Shown here one piece after another: positions 19,364 through 27,758 of a DNA stretch of 64,000 bases. The stretch is from Lachnospiraceae bacterium UBA7202 (GTDB lineage Bacteria; Bacillota; Clostridia; Lachnospirales; Lachnospiraceae). The notes under the pieces were generated by a model. That model was not told the DNA's origin, ran no database searches, and saw nothing but the letters and a program-made list of their open reading frames with translations. The stretch is from positions 175,302 through 239,301 of the forward strand of contig DKUO01000046.1 in NCBI GenBank assembly GCA_002490705.1, in the 5' to 3' direction. The first letter of the stretch is position 1, and every line of letters starts with the position of its first letter. Both the position numbers and the translations under genes were made by a program.

Positions 19364-20395
19364 ATGGAAAGGAAATATGCGCCGGTTATTATTCCGACAT
19401 TGTGTAGATTTGAACATTTTAAGAGATGTGTTGAATCGCTACAGCGGAATGCTTGGGCAAAATATACGGATTTGTATATTGGACTGGATTTTCCGGCAAA
19501 AGAGAGCCATTTTGACGGATATTATAAAATTAAGGCGTATTTAAAGGGTGGAATTGATGGTTTTTCCAATGTTGTTGTCATAGAACATGGGAAAAACAAG
19601 GGATCGCTTGAGAACAGTAAGATATTGAGAAGGACGGCGGCTGAAAAATACGATAGATTTATATTTTCAGAGGATGATAATGAGTTTTCAGCCAATTATT
19701 TGGAGTATATGAATAAGTGTCTTGACGAGTACGAAGAAGATGAAAGTATTCTGGCGGTGTCGGGATATAAGTATCCGTTTCATTCCGATAGGATAAGGGG
19801 AACGGTTTTTACCAGCAATGTATATTTTGCTGCTTTTGGTTATGGGAGCTGGAACAGAAAGATGGTAAAGGCGCATGAGGAAATGACAGTTGAGTTATTC
19901 CGTACCAGATATAAAAATCTGAAATTTATGCGTTTTTTTTACAAACAGGGGGCAAATCAGTATTGCAATTTTGTTAAGGCGATGCTGGGATATATTCCGG
20001 GGTTAATAGAAGGGGATAGGGTTTTGCCTTATGATTTGCCCTATGGATGCTATATGATTGCACAAGGAAAGAAAATGATTTTTCCGACAATTTCAAAAGT
20101 GAAAAACTGGGGATATGACGGTTCCGGTGAGCATTGTGATTCATTAGTTTACGATAAGGAAAAGCCGATTACACATAGAAATTTTGGAATGGAATGTCAG
20201 GAACTGGATGAAAATAAGGGATTTGAACTTGTGGAGGAAAGGGAATTATCCCAACAGGAATTAAACGATATTATATCTGAATTTTTTGCGATTCCGGGCA
20301 AAGAGATTGTCAGGACAAAAGCGGCGTATTATCTTTCCAGGGTGATAGGGATTAAAAGAATGAGAAAACTTATACAGAAAGTAAGGCGTAAATAG
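19364..20395 (+). CDS. GNT-I-like (GT-A fold) glycosyltransferase
   Basis: A 343-residue soluble protein. It opens with YAPVIIPTLCRFEHFKRCVESL and carries FSEDDNEFSANYLEYMN, in which EDD matches the metal-binding motif of eukaryotic GNT-I (GT13)-like glycosyltransferases. The later AFGYGSWNRKM matches the family's G-W-A-T-W-type region. Bacterial relatives occur in capsule and glycan loci. A second member with the same motifs is at 41391-42317, suggesting either duplicated or successive transfer steps. AGGAAG lies upstream of the ATG. Donor sugar unknown. Confidence 0.78.
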   Translation: MERKYAPVIIPTLCRFEHFKRCVESLQRNAWAKYTDLYIGLDFPAKESHFDGYYKIKAYLKGGIDGFSNVVVIEHGKNKGSLENSKILRRTAAEKYDRFIFSEDDNEFSANYLEYMNKCLDEYEEDESILAVSGYKYPFHSDRIRGTVFTSNVYFAAFGYGSWNRKMVKAHEEMTVELFRTRYKNLKFMRFFYKQGANQYCNFVKAMLGYIPGLIEGDRVLPYDLPYGCYMIAQGKKMIFPTISKVKNWGYDGSGEHCDSLVYDKEKPITHRNFGMECQELDENKGFELVEERELSQQELNDIISEFFAIPGKEIVRTKAAYYLSRVIGIKRMRKLIQKVRRK

Positions 20396-20413
20396 TGTAG
20401 ACGGAGGCACTGA

Positions 20414-21061
20414 ATGGTATTAGGGATTTATGGTTCGGGCGGAGCAGGCAAAGAGGTTAAGGAAATTGCCATTGAACTGCATAAGTGGGATGAAGTGATT
20501 TTTATTGATGATACTGTTTCTACAGATGTTTTTAAGGGTGTCAGGAGGATGCCTTTTTCTGCATTTCAAAAAGAATTTGATGGCAATAGCGCGGAGATCA
20601 TTGTTGCATTGGGAGAACCCAAAGATAAAATTGTATTGTATCATAAAGTAAAGGACGCCGGTTTTAAATTCGCAAATGTAATTCATCGTGCAGCGTGGAT
20701 CAGTCCTTCCGCAACGGTGGGTACAGGAGTGATACTGAGGGCAGGGGTTGTTATCAATGCGGATGCGGTGATAGGAAATAATGTGACTATCCAGGAACAT
20801 TCATGTGTAGGACATGATGTTGTAATCGGAGATCATTGCCAGATAGCTGATGCAGTTACCGTAGGTGGACATGCAGAGATTGGAAAGGGAATATATATCG
20901 GTCTTAACGCGTCAATAAGAGATCGTGTTAAAATAGGAAGCCATTCTGTTATTGGCATGGGGGCCGTTGTGGTATGTGATATTTCGGATCATGTGGTTGT
21001 AGTGGGAAATCCTGCGCGGATGATAAGATCATGGAAGGATGGATCACGAGTTTTTCAATAG
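20414..21061 (+). CDS. PglD/NeuD-type sugar O/N-acyltransferase
   Basis: A 215-residue protein with an N-terminal Rossmann-like half beginning LGIYGSGGAGKEVKEIA (3-19), then a left-handed beta-helix of hexapeptide repeats from about residue 90 (TVGTGVILRAGVVI, NVTIQEHSCVGHDVVIGD). It ends VVVGNPARMIRS. This is the PglD/NeuD/PerB layout; these enzymes acetylate UDP-4-amino sugars or sialic-acid-like sugars. GHDVVIGDH carries the expected catalytic histidine. A DegT aminotransferase lies nearby at 21881, consistent with an amination-then-acetylation pair. Its end overlaps the open frame of the next gene, although that gene's best start lies beyond it. Confidence 0.87.
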   Translation: MVLGIYGSGGAGKEVKEIAIELHKWDEVIFIDDTVSTDVFKGVRRMPFSAFQKEFDGNSAEIIVALGEPKDKIVLYHKVKDAGFKFANVIHRAAWISPSATVGTGVILRAGVVINADAVIGNNVTIQEHSCVGHDVVIGDHCQIADAVTVGGHAEIGKGIYIGLNASIRDRVKIGSHSVIGMGAVVVCDISDHVVVVGNPARMIRSWKDGSRVFQ

Positions 21062-21092
21062 AAGAGCGTGGCTGAAAAGGATATCAGTGTGT

Positions 21093-21848
21093 ATGAGTGG
21101 CGAAAAAGTAAACGGTAATATACGTGTGTCGATCATTACGGTATCATATAACAGTGCAAAAACGATAAAACGGACAATAGAAAGCGTGCTGCACCAAACC
21201 TATCAAAATATTGAGTACATTGTAATTGATGGCGCATCTACTGATGGTACGGTCGATATTGTAAGGGAATTTGAAAGCGATTTTAACGGGCGGCTGTTAT
21301 GGGTTTCAGAGCCGGACCATGGTATTTATGATGCCATGAACAAAGGTATAAAAATGGCGTCAGGAGACTTGATCGGAATATTGAATAGCGACGATTACTA
21401 TGAGCTCGATGCGGTTGAGAACATGGTAAGCGCCTTGGGAAAAGAAAAATATCAAATATTATATGGCTTTATGAGAACTTTGAGAAATGGAGAAGAGTAT
21501 TCCATAGCAATACGGACGCATAAGGATTTGCGAAATGGAATGATAGCCCACCCTGCCTGTTTTGTGACGAAGCAAACATATGATGATCTGGGGATGTATA
21601 ACACGAAATACAAGAGCGTTGCGGATTACGACTTTATGCTGCGAATGTCCGATAATAAAAGCGTGATATTTGAGCCGGTGTATAAGCTGATTGCAAACTT
21701 TGAACAGGGAGGAATGTGCAGCACGACAACGGCGTGGCTTGAATTGTTAGAGCTACAGAGGGAATATGGCATTATCACTTCAGGAGAATATATCAAAACC
21801 ATGATCAAACACAGGCTACATACGCTCTTTCATAGGATAAAAAAGTAA
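21093..21848 (+). CDS. GT2 family glycosyltransferase, WcaE/PGL-type
   Basis: A 251-residue GT2 enzyme. It shows VSIITVSYN at residues 12-20, IDGASTDGT at 45-53, SEPDHGIYDAMNKGI at 72-86 and GILNSDDYY at 95-103. This is the same subfamily as the protein at 3513-4259. The frame extends upstream to an ATG at 21039 inside the previous gene. The ATG at 21093 has AAGGAT about 10 bases before it and gives a conventional N-terminus, so I prefer it. It is probably a cytoplasmic, membrane-peripheral enzyme that extends the glycan. Confidence 0.87.
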   Translation: MSGEKVNGNIRVSIITVSYNSAKTIKRTIESVLHQTYQNIEYIVIDGASTDGTVDIVREFESDFNGRLLWVSEPDHGIYDAMNKGIKMASGDLIGILNSDDYYELDAVENMVSALGKEKYQILYGFMRTLRNGEEYSIAIRTHKDLRNGMIAHPACFVTKQTYDDLGMYNTKYKSVADYDFMLRMSDNKSVIFEPVYKLIANFEQGGMCSTTTAWLELLELQREYGIITSGEYIKTMIKHRLHTLFHRIKK

Positions 21849-21880
21849 ATTCTTTTGGTGGCAGAGAAGAGGTGAAAACA

Positions 21881-23029
21881 TTGGATAAAAGAATACTGGT
21901 AACGCATTCATCCATGCCGACGCTGGATGAATACGTGGAAGAGATAAAAGAGATGTGGGAAACCCATTGGCTTACCAATATGGGAGTCAAACATATGCAG
22001 TTAGAAAAAAATCTGGCGGAATATCTGGGGATAAGCAAGGATAACATTGCGCTCTTTGTTAACGGACATCTTGCTTTGGAATGTATTATTGAGGCGTTGG
22101 GACTTGGTAAAGAAAAGAATCAGCGAGGTGAGTATAAAGACGAGGTAATTACAACGCCGTTTACTTTTGCATCAACGACACATGCGATTGTGCGAAAAAA
22201 TTTAAAACCTATATTCTGTGATATCAGACCAGACAATTTCACGATTGATCCGGCGAAACTGGAGGCGTTGATTACAGATAAAACCTGCGCTATTATACCA
22301 GTTCATGTTTACGGTAATCTATGTGATACGGAGAACATACAGAAAGTGGCTGATCAATATGGATTAAAAGTCATATATGATGCAGCCCATGCGTTTGCCG
22401 TAGAGAAAGATGGAAAGAGCAGCGCATTTTTTGGAGATGCGTCCATGTACAGCTTCCATGCCACGAAAGTGTTTCATACGATAGAAGGAGGCGCGGTGTG
22501 TTTTAAAGATGCGGCGTTGAAACCCCGGTTAAATGAATGGAAAAATTTTGGGATCACAGGGCCGGAGACAACGGAGTTTGTAGGTGGAAATGCCAAGATG
22601 AATGAATTTGCCGCGGCAATGGGGATTTGCAATTTGCGGCATCTGGATGATGAAATAGAGAAACGAAGAAAAGTAGATCAAAAATATAGGGAACGGTTAA
22701 CCGAAGTTTCCGGTATTCAACTGGATATGCCGCAGAACGGGGTAAAACATAATTACGCGTATTTCCCCATAATTGTGGATGAAACAGTGACGGGCTGTTC
22801 GCGAGACGACATTTTTGACGCTTTGGATGAAAGTGGAGTGGGTGCACGGAAATATTTCTATCCGCTGACCAGTATGTATCACTGCTATGAGGGGATGTTT
22901 GACAGCAGTAAGACGCCGATTGCACTGACAATATCGAAAAGAGTGTTGACGCTTCCTATTTATGCGGATTTAAGTTTGGAGGACGTTGACCGTATTTGCG
23001 ATGTGGTGTTAAGCTGTGTAAGGAACTAA
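21881..23029 (+). CDS. DegT/DnrJ/EryC1/StrS sugar aminotransferase
   Basis: A 382-residue PLP-dependent aminotransferase. Visible are WLTNMGVKHMQLEKNLAEYLG, the cofactor loop NGHLALECII, the DAAHAF segment, and the PLP lysine K196 in SFHATKVFHTIEGG. This branch resembles VioA/FdtB-like dTDP-sugar aminotransferases. I prefer the TTG at 21881 because AAGAGG lies 8-9 bases upstream, while the in-frame GTG at 21872 sits on top of that ribosome site. A closely similar enzyme is at 49243-50355. The PglD-like acyltransferase just upstream may act on its product. Confidence 0.88.
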   Translation: MDKRILVTHSSMPTLDEYVEEIKEMWETHWLTNMGVKHMQLEKNLAEYLGISKDNIALFVNGHLALECIIEALGLGKEKNQRGEYKDEVITTPFTFASTTHAIVRKNLKPIFCDIRPDNFTIDPAKLEALITDKTCAIIPVHVYGNLCDTENIQKVADQYGLKVIYDAAHAFAVEKDGKSSAFFGDASMYSFHATKVFHTIEGGAVCFKDAALKPRLNEWKNFGITGPETTEFVGGNAKMNEFAAAMGICNLRHLDDEIEKRRKVDQKYRERLTEVSGIQLDMPQNGVKHNYAYFPIIVDETVTGCSRDDIFDALDESGVGARKYFYPLTSMYHCYEGMFDSSKTPIALTISKRVLTLPIYADLSLEDVDRICDVVLSCVRN

Positions 23030-23091
23030 AATTGGAGATTAAGTAGACATTTTGGGAGCTTTATGACAGCAGGAAAAGAAGAGGAGCGAAA

Positions 23092-23667
23092 ATGAATACA
23101 TATATAGATGAATTGATTAGCGATATTCGTAGAACAATTTTTATAGTTGGCAACGCGAAGAAGGATCAAGATTATAATTCTGGGATGGCTATGTTGGTTG
23201 AAAAATTTACGTGGCATAAGAAACAGGCATCGCAGATATTCTTTATAGGCAATGGAGGGAGTTCTGCGATTGCCAGTCATATGACGGCGGATTTTATGAA
23301 AAATGGCGGAATGAATACATATAGTTTATATGACAATGCGGTAACGACTTGTATGGGAAACGATTGGGGATATGAATATATTTTTTCTAAACCGCTTGAA
23401 TTTTTGTTGAGACCGGATGATCTGCTTATAGCAATCAGCAGCTCCGGAAATTCTCAGAATATTATCAATGCGATAGAAGTGGCAAAGCGAAAAGACGCAT
23501 CTGTGATAACTCTTACGGGGTTTGAAGCGGATAATAGAGTAAAACAGATGGGTGATATAAATGTGTATGTGCCATCAAAGAAATATGGAATGGTGGAATC
23601 GGTTCATAATTTGATTTTACAACAGGTGGTGGATGAAATTATGGAAAGAGATGGGGTTGGCATATAA
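23092..23667 (+). CDS. gmhA: Sedoheptulose 7-phosphate isomerase (SIS domain)
   Basis: A 191-residue SIS-domain protein of the GmhA family, which converts sedoheptulose 7-phosphate to D-glycero-D-manno-heptose 7-phosphate. It has FFIGNGGSSAIASHMTADF, SSSGNSQNIINAI and VITLTGFEADN, the phosphosugar-binding elements. It also has ESVHNLILQ, the helix that carries the catalytic histidine. Where Escherichia coli GmhA has its catalytic glutamate (FAEEL), this protein reads TADF, so aspartate seems to substitute. It is directly followed by gmhB, which performs the next dephosphorylation-type step, with a HldE-like protein at 45.5 kb. The ATG follows GGAGCG. Confidence 0.88.
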   Translation: MNTYIDELISDIRRTIFIVGNAKKDQDYNSGMAMLVEKFTWHKKQASQIFFIGNGGSSAIASHMTADFMKNGGMNTYSLYDNAVTTCMGNDWGYEYIFSKPLEFLLRPDDLLIAISSSGNSQNIINAIEVAKRKDASVITLTGFEADNRVKQMGDINVYVPSKKYGMVESVHNLILQQVVDEIMERDGVGI

Positions 23668-23671
23668 CGTG

Positions 23672-24208
23672 ATGGATAAAAAAAGACCGGCGGTATTTTT
23701 AGATCGAGATGGTGTGTTGACGGAGGAAAAAGGATACGTAAGCGCGATTAATGAATTGTGCATTTTTGCGTATGCGGGTGAGTGTATTGCCAAAATAAGG
23801 GAAAAGGGATATTATAGTATTGTTATTACGAACCAAAGCGGTATTGCGAGAGGACTATTTACGGAAAATGATTTACATGAAATGAATCAATATTTACAGG
23901 ATGCGATTGGAATTGATGCCGTTTATTATTGTCCTCATCATCCGGAGGGAACAGTGACACAATATAAAAAGACTTGTGAATGCAGAAAACCGGGGATTGG
24001 CTTACTAAAGCAGGCGCAGAGAGATTTTAATATTGATATGAGCAGATCGTATATGATTGGTGACAGGGCAAGCGATATTGTGGCTGGACAGAAGGCTGGA
24101 GTTAAGACGATCCTGTTGGAGTCCGGATACGGGACGGCGAAACTGGAAGCGGAAGTTTCACCGGATTATGTCTGTAATGATTTGCGGGATGTGGTTGCGA
24201 TATTATGA
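23672..24208 (+). CDS. gmhB: D-glycero-D-manno-heptose 1,7-bisphosphate phosphatase (HAD)
   Basis: A 178-residue HAD-superfamily phosphatase of the GmhB/HisB-N type. It has the nucleophile motif VFLDRDGVLTEE, motif II VITNQSGIARG, and the zinc loop CPHHPEG with CECRKPG, giving the expected C-x-H-x(n)-C-x-C set. Motif IV is MIGDRASDIVAGQKAG. The frame is open from 23633 inside gmhA, but the ATG at 23672 (or GTG at 23669) gives the normal family start. It removes the C7 phosphate of heptose bisphosphate before nucleotidyl activation. Its pairing with gmhA supports a heptose nucleotide pathway. Confidence 0.9.
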   Translation: MDKKRPAVFLDRDGVLTEEKGYVSAINELCIFAYAGECIAKIREKGYYSIVITNQSGIARGLFTENDLHEMNQYLQDAIGIDAVYYCPHHPEGTVTQYKKTCECRKPGIGLLKQAQRDFNIDMSRSYMIGDRASDIVAGQKAGVKTILLESGYGTAKLEAEVSPDYVCNDLRDVVAIL

Positions 24209-24267
24209 ACTGAAATTTTTGCTTGTAATTTGGAATCATAGGTGAAGAAAAGGAAAAGGACAAGACA

Positions 24268-25209
24268 ATGCTTGGCATATCAATTGTAGTACCGGTTTAC
24301 AATGAAGAAGGAAATGTAGCAAATCTGCATCAGGAAATTAAACAGATGTGTGAAGAAGCTGGATACGATTACGAAATTATTTTTATCAATGACGGGTCTG
24401 CTGATAAGACTGACCAAATTTGTCGAACACTGAAACCGCTTAAATATATTCAATTTCGTAGGAATTTCGGTCAGACTGCGGCGATGGATGCGGGGATAAA
24501 GGCCGCTACGAAAGAGTTTATTGCAACGCTGGACGGCGACGGACAGAATGATCCGGCGGATATTCCGAAAATGGTGGATTATTTGATAGAAAACCAATAT
24601 GATGTGGTGTCCGGTTGGCGTAAGAATCGTAAAGATACCTTTATGAAGCGATTTGTTTCCAGAGGGGCGAATGCACTGCGGTATTTATTAGTTCATGACG
24701 GTATCCATGACAGTGGATGTTCTTTAAAGGTATACCGCAGAGAATGTTTTAAGGGGATTAATTTATATGGCGAACAACATCGCTTTATTCCGGCGATTTT
24801 ACAGATTAAGGGATTTAAAGTTGGCGAGATGGTAGTCAATCACAGGGCGCGGACATCAGGTAAGACAAAATATAACTGGCACAGGACGATTAAAGGATTT
24901 GTTGATATGATTTCTGTCTGGTTCTGGAATAAATATGCTTCAAGACCGTTGCATATCCTTGGGGCATTCGGAATTTTATTTTGTATGTTAGGGGGGGCTT
25001 GCGGTATTTGGTCTGTTGTACTATTCCTATCGGGATATAAAATGTCAGATAATATTATTCCACCGATTTTGACGGTTTTTTTTATGATTATGGGTGTCCT
25101 GATGTTCGTTTTTGGATTGATGAGTGAGATTATGATGAAAGTATATTTTGGAACACATGTGGACATGCCCTATAATATTAAAGAAATCGTGGAGAATACG
25201 AAAGAATGA
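24268..25209 (+). CDS. GtrB/DPM1-like polyprenyl-phosphate glycosyltransferase
   Basis: A 313-residue protein. It has SIVVPVYNEE at residues 5-14, IFINDGSADKT at 38-48 and LDGDGQNDPADIP at 88-100, followed by GCSLKVY and HRFIPAI elements of the DPM1-like GT2 family. Two C-terminal membrane helices lie near 228-260 and 268-295. It should charge undecaprenyl phosphate with a single sugar for a GT-C enzyme such as the one at 16472. A G7 run (24991-24997) encodes Gly-Gly in the first helix and is shorter than the five long tracts further downstream. Its stop overlaps the next start in an ATGA. Confidence 0.87.
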   Translation: MLGISIVVPVYNEEGNVANLHQEIKQMCEEAGYDYEIIFINDGSADKTDQICRTLKPLKYIQFRRNFGQTAAMDAGIKAATKEFIATLDGDGQNDPADIPKMVDYLIENQYDVVSGWRKNRKDTFMKRFVSRGANALRYLLVHDGIHDSGCSLKVYRRECFKGINLYGEQHRFIPAILQIKGFKVGEMVVNHRARTSGKTKYNWHRTIKGFVDMISVWFWNKYASRPLHILGAFGILFCMLGGACGIWSVVLFLSGYKMSDNIIPPILTVFFMIMGVLMFVFGLMSEIMMKVYFGTHVDMPYNIKEIVENTKE

Positions 25210-26363
25210 ATATACTGATCGTTTCTCATGAATATCCTCCGATTGGCGGCGGCGGTGCAAACGCGTGCCTGAATCTGGCAAAAAATTATTCGTCGCTTGG
25301 CCATAAAGTTACTATTTTGACAGCATGTTTCAGGCAACTGCCGCTGGAAGAAGAGAGTGATAATGTTCATATTATCCGAACTTGGGCGCTGCGTAAAAAA
25401 GAGGACAAAAGTACCTTTTTAGAGATGTTTTCCTATTTATGCAGCGCATGGTTCAAAGTCGGGAAAATAGTGAAAAAAGATAAGTTTGATGTCTGTCAGA
25501 TTTTTTTTGGGATTCCGAGTGGACCCATCGGTTTGTATTTAAAGAAAAAATATGGCATCCCCTATGTGATCAGGTTTGGCGGAGGGGATATACCGGGTGC
25601 GCAAAAACGTTTTTCTCTTGTTTACAAGATTTTGTCTCCTGCAATACGCTGTATTTGGAAAAATGCGGATGCACTGGTTGCCAATAGTGAGGTGTTGAAA
25701 CAGAGAGCGTTACGATATGAAAGCAGATATCCGATTGAGATTATTTCGAATGGTGTGGACAGTGATTTTTTCACACGGGGAGGAGTATACGAGAAACAGG
25801 ATAAGACAGGGGAATCAAAGGACGATAAGGAAGTTCATGTTTTATTTGTCTCAAGACTGATACAGGGTAAAGGACTTCAGTATGTGATTCCGGAAATGAA
25901 GAGAGTCAATACAGCATGCGGATGGCGAGTTTCTCTTACGATTGTAGGGGATGGCCCTTACCGCGGGGAGCTGGAAAAGATCACATCCGATTCCGCCACA
26001 GGAGCCTATGTCTCTTTTGTTGGTAAAAAGAACAAAGAGGAACTATATCAGTATTACAGCAATGCGGATCTGTTCATTCTTCCTTCTGAATCGGAGGGGA
26101 TGCCTAATGTTGTGCTGGAGGCAATGGCCATGGGACTTCCTATTCTCATGACGCCCTGCGGGGGAAGCAAAGAGTTGATAGCGGGGAATGGGCGTATTGA
26201 GCCGATTGAGCGGTTTGTGGATGCGATGACAGAAATGTGCAAGGACGAGCAGGGACGTCTTCATATGGGGAAACAGAGCGAGCTTTTGGCAAGGACGAAA
26301 TTCGGATGGCAGGAGAAAGCGAAAGAATATATTAAATTATTTCAGGAGAGCGGAAAACATTAA
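25206..26363 (+). CDS. GT4 family glycosyltransferase
   Basis: A 385-residue GT-B enzyme. The N-terminal MNILIVSHEYPPIGGGGANACLNLAK is typical of GT4. The donor domain contains LFVSRLIQGKGLQYVI, IVGDGPYRGELE and PSESEGMPNVVLEAMAMGLPIL, with the full E-x7-E motif. The GGGGAN loop and IISNGVDSDFF segment are standard. The start codon overlaps the stop of the GtrB-like gene (ATGA), so the two are translationally coupled. Donor and acceptor unknown. Confidence 0.9.
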   Translation: MNILIVSHEYPPIGGGGANACLNLAKNYSSLGHKVTILTACFRQLPLEEESDNVHIIRTWALRKKEDKSTFLEMFSYLCSAWFKVGKIVKKDKFDVCQIFFGIPSGPIGLYLKKKYGIPYVIRFGGGDIPGAQKRFSLVYKILSPAIRCIWKNADALVANSEVLKQRALRYESRYPIEIISNGVDSDFFTRGGVYEKQDKTGESKDDKEVHVLFVSRLIQGKGLQYVIPEMKRVNTACGWRVSLTIVGDGPYRGELEKITSDSATGAYVSFVGKKNKEELYQYYSNADLFILPSESEGMPNVVLEAMAMGLPILMTPCGGSKELIAGNGRIEPIERFVDAMTEMCKDEQGRLHMGKQSELLARTKFGWQEKAKEYIKLFQESGKH

Positions 26364-26384
26364 AAGAATGGAGCAATCGGATCA

Positions 26385-27758
26385 GTGGGGAAATGGAAGC
26401 AGGAATTGCTGTTTGCAGGCCTATCAATTAGCGGCAGTGGAATTCCGTTAAAGTATAAAGAAATAGTAAGACTGAATAATATGAGTCAGGAGTCCCTTCA
26501 AGAATACCAGAGAGAAAAATTAGGAAGGTGTCTTATTGACGCATATAAATATGTGCCGTATTATCATGAAATATTTAATCAATTGGGAGTTGTCAACGAA
26601 CAGAATCAGATTAACTGGGATTTATACTGCCAAATTCCCAAATTAACGAAAGATATTATAAGGACAAATTTTGATAGGATAAAAAGTAATAATTCGAATA
26701 TTAAAGGGATATTTGCGAATCATTCAGGAGGTTCGACAGGAACTCCGATTGAGATATGGCAGGATAAAGAATATAAGGAGTGGAATATTGCCAATACCCT
26801 GTTTATCAAATCCTATGGAAATTATTATATGGGAGACAGAGAGTTAAGGCTGTGGGGATCAGAGCAGGATTTGATGAAGGGAAAAGATGATTGGCCTCTT
26901 CGGATTCGGAATAAAATTTATGGGCGCAAAGAACTGAACAGTTTTAGAATGTCCGTTCAAGATATGGATCGTTATGTAAAAGTATGGAATAGATATAAGC
27001 CGGAGTGGGTGGAGGCATATGCACAGGCAATATATGAATTTGCCCTTTTTGCAAAAAGTCATTCTTATAAATTATATTCGCCAAAAGGAATTGTGACAAG
27101 CGCAGGGACATTATATCCATCCATGAGAAAGGTGATAGAAAAAGTTTTTGGATGCAGGGTATTTAATCGATACGGTTCAAGAGAAGTTGGGGGAATTGCC
27201 TGTAGTTGTGGGGAAGAAGACAACCTTCATTTGTCAGTTTGGAATCATTATGTGGAAATACTTGATGATACAATGCAACCGGTAGAAGATGGCAAAATTG
27301 GAAAGGTGTATATTACTACATTAAATAATCGTATTATGCCGTTGATCCGTTATGAGATTGGTGATATCGCGAGCGGGATAACGTGGAATCATAATTGCGC
27401 AAAACACCCGACACCCTTGCTTAAGGGATTGGAAGGCCGGGAAATGTCGGTCGTTTTTACACGGGATGGAAAAATAATTCCGGGTGAATTTTTTATTCAC
27501 TTCATTGGAGTTGTATATAATACCGGTTTTATTGAAAAGTTTCAGGTTATACAACATGATTATGATGAAGTAGAGATCAAAGTGAAACTGGTTGATGAAA
27601 AAGAATTTGAAAAGATGAGAAAGAAAATAGAAGAGGTCATTAGGGTGGAAATGACTGACGCAGTAAAGATTATATGGACTAAGGTTGATGATATTCCCAA
27701 TTTGAAAAGTGGAAAGTATTTGTATGTTTTTTCTGAATTGAAAAGAGAGAATACATGA
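26385..27758 (+). CDS. PaaK/CapK-family adenylate-forming enzyme
   Basis: A 457-residue protein of the phenylacetate-CoA ligase-like superfamily that includes CapK. The phosphate-binding loop HSGGSTGTP is at residues 113-121. RYGSREVGGIACSCGE, with its cysteines, and LIRYEIGDIA are typical downstream motifs. Such enzymes activate a carboxylic acid as an adenylate. In capsule loci CapK-type members are common, but their substrate is rarely known. The GTG start follows an ATGGAGC site; no better in-frame ATG exists. The stop overlaps the start of the DUF362 gene (ATGA), so the two probably act together. Confidence 0.82.
   Translation: MGKWKQELLFAGLSISGSGIPLKYKEIVRLNNMSQESLQEYQREKLGRCLIDAYKYVPYYHEIFNQLGVVNEQNQINWDLYCQIPKLTKDIIRTNFDRIKSNNSNIKGIFANHSGGSTGTPIEIWQDKEYKEWNIANTLFIKSYGNYYMGDRELRLWGSEQDLMKGKDDWPLRIRNKIYGRKELNSFRMSVQDMDRYVKVWNRYKPEWVEAYAQAIYEFALFAKSHSYKLYSPKGIVTSAGTLYPSMRKVIEKVFGCRVFNRYGSREVGGIACSCGEEDNLHLSVWNHYVEILDDTMQPVEDGKIGKVYITTLNNRIMPLIRYEIGDIASGITWNHNCAKHPTPLLKGLEGREMSVVFTRDGKIIPGEFFIHFIGVVYNTGFIEKFQVIQHDYDEVEIKVKLVDEKEFEKMRKKIEEVIRVEMTDAVKIIWTKVDDIPNLKSGKYLYVFSELKRENT

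Noticed and set aside
24991..24997. G7 run in the GtrB-like gene as a sixth phase-variable tract
   Set aside because: Shorter than the five clear tracts and in frame; it encodes Gly-Gly in a membrane helix. Runs of G6 at about 4335, 5317 and 35208 were set aside for the same reason.
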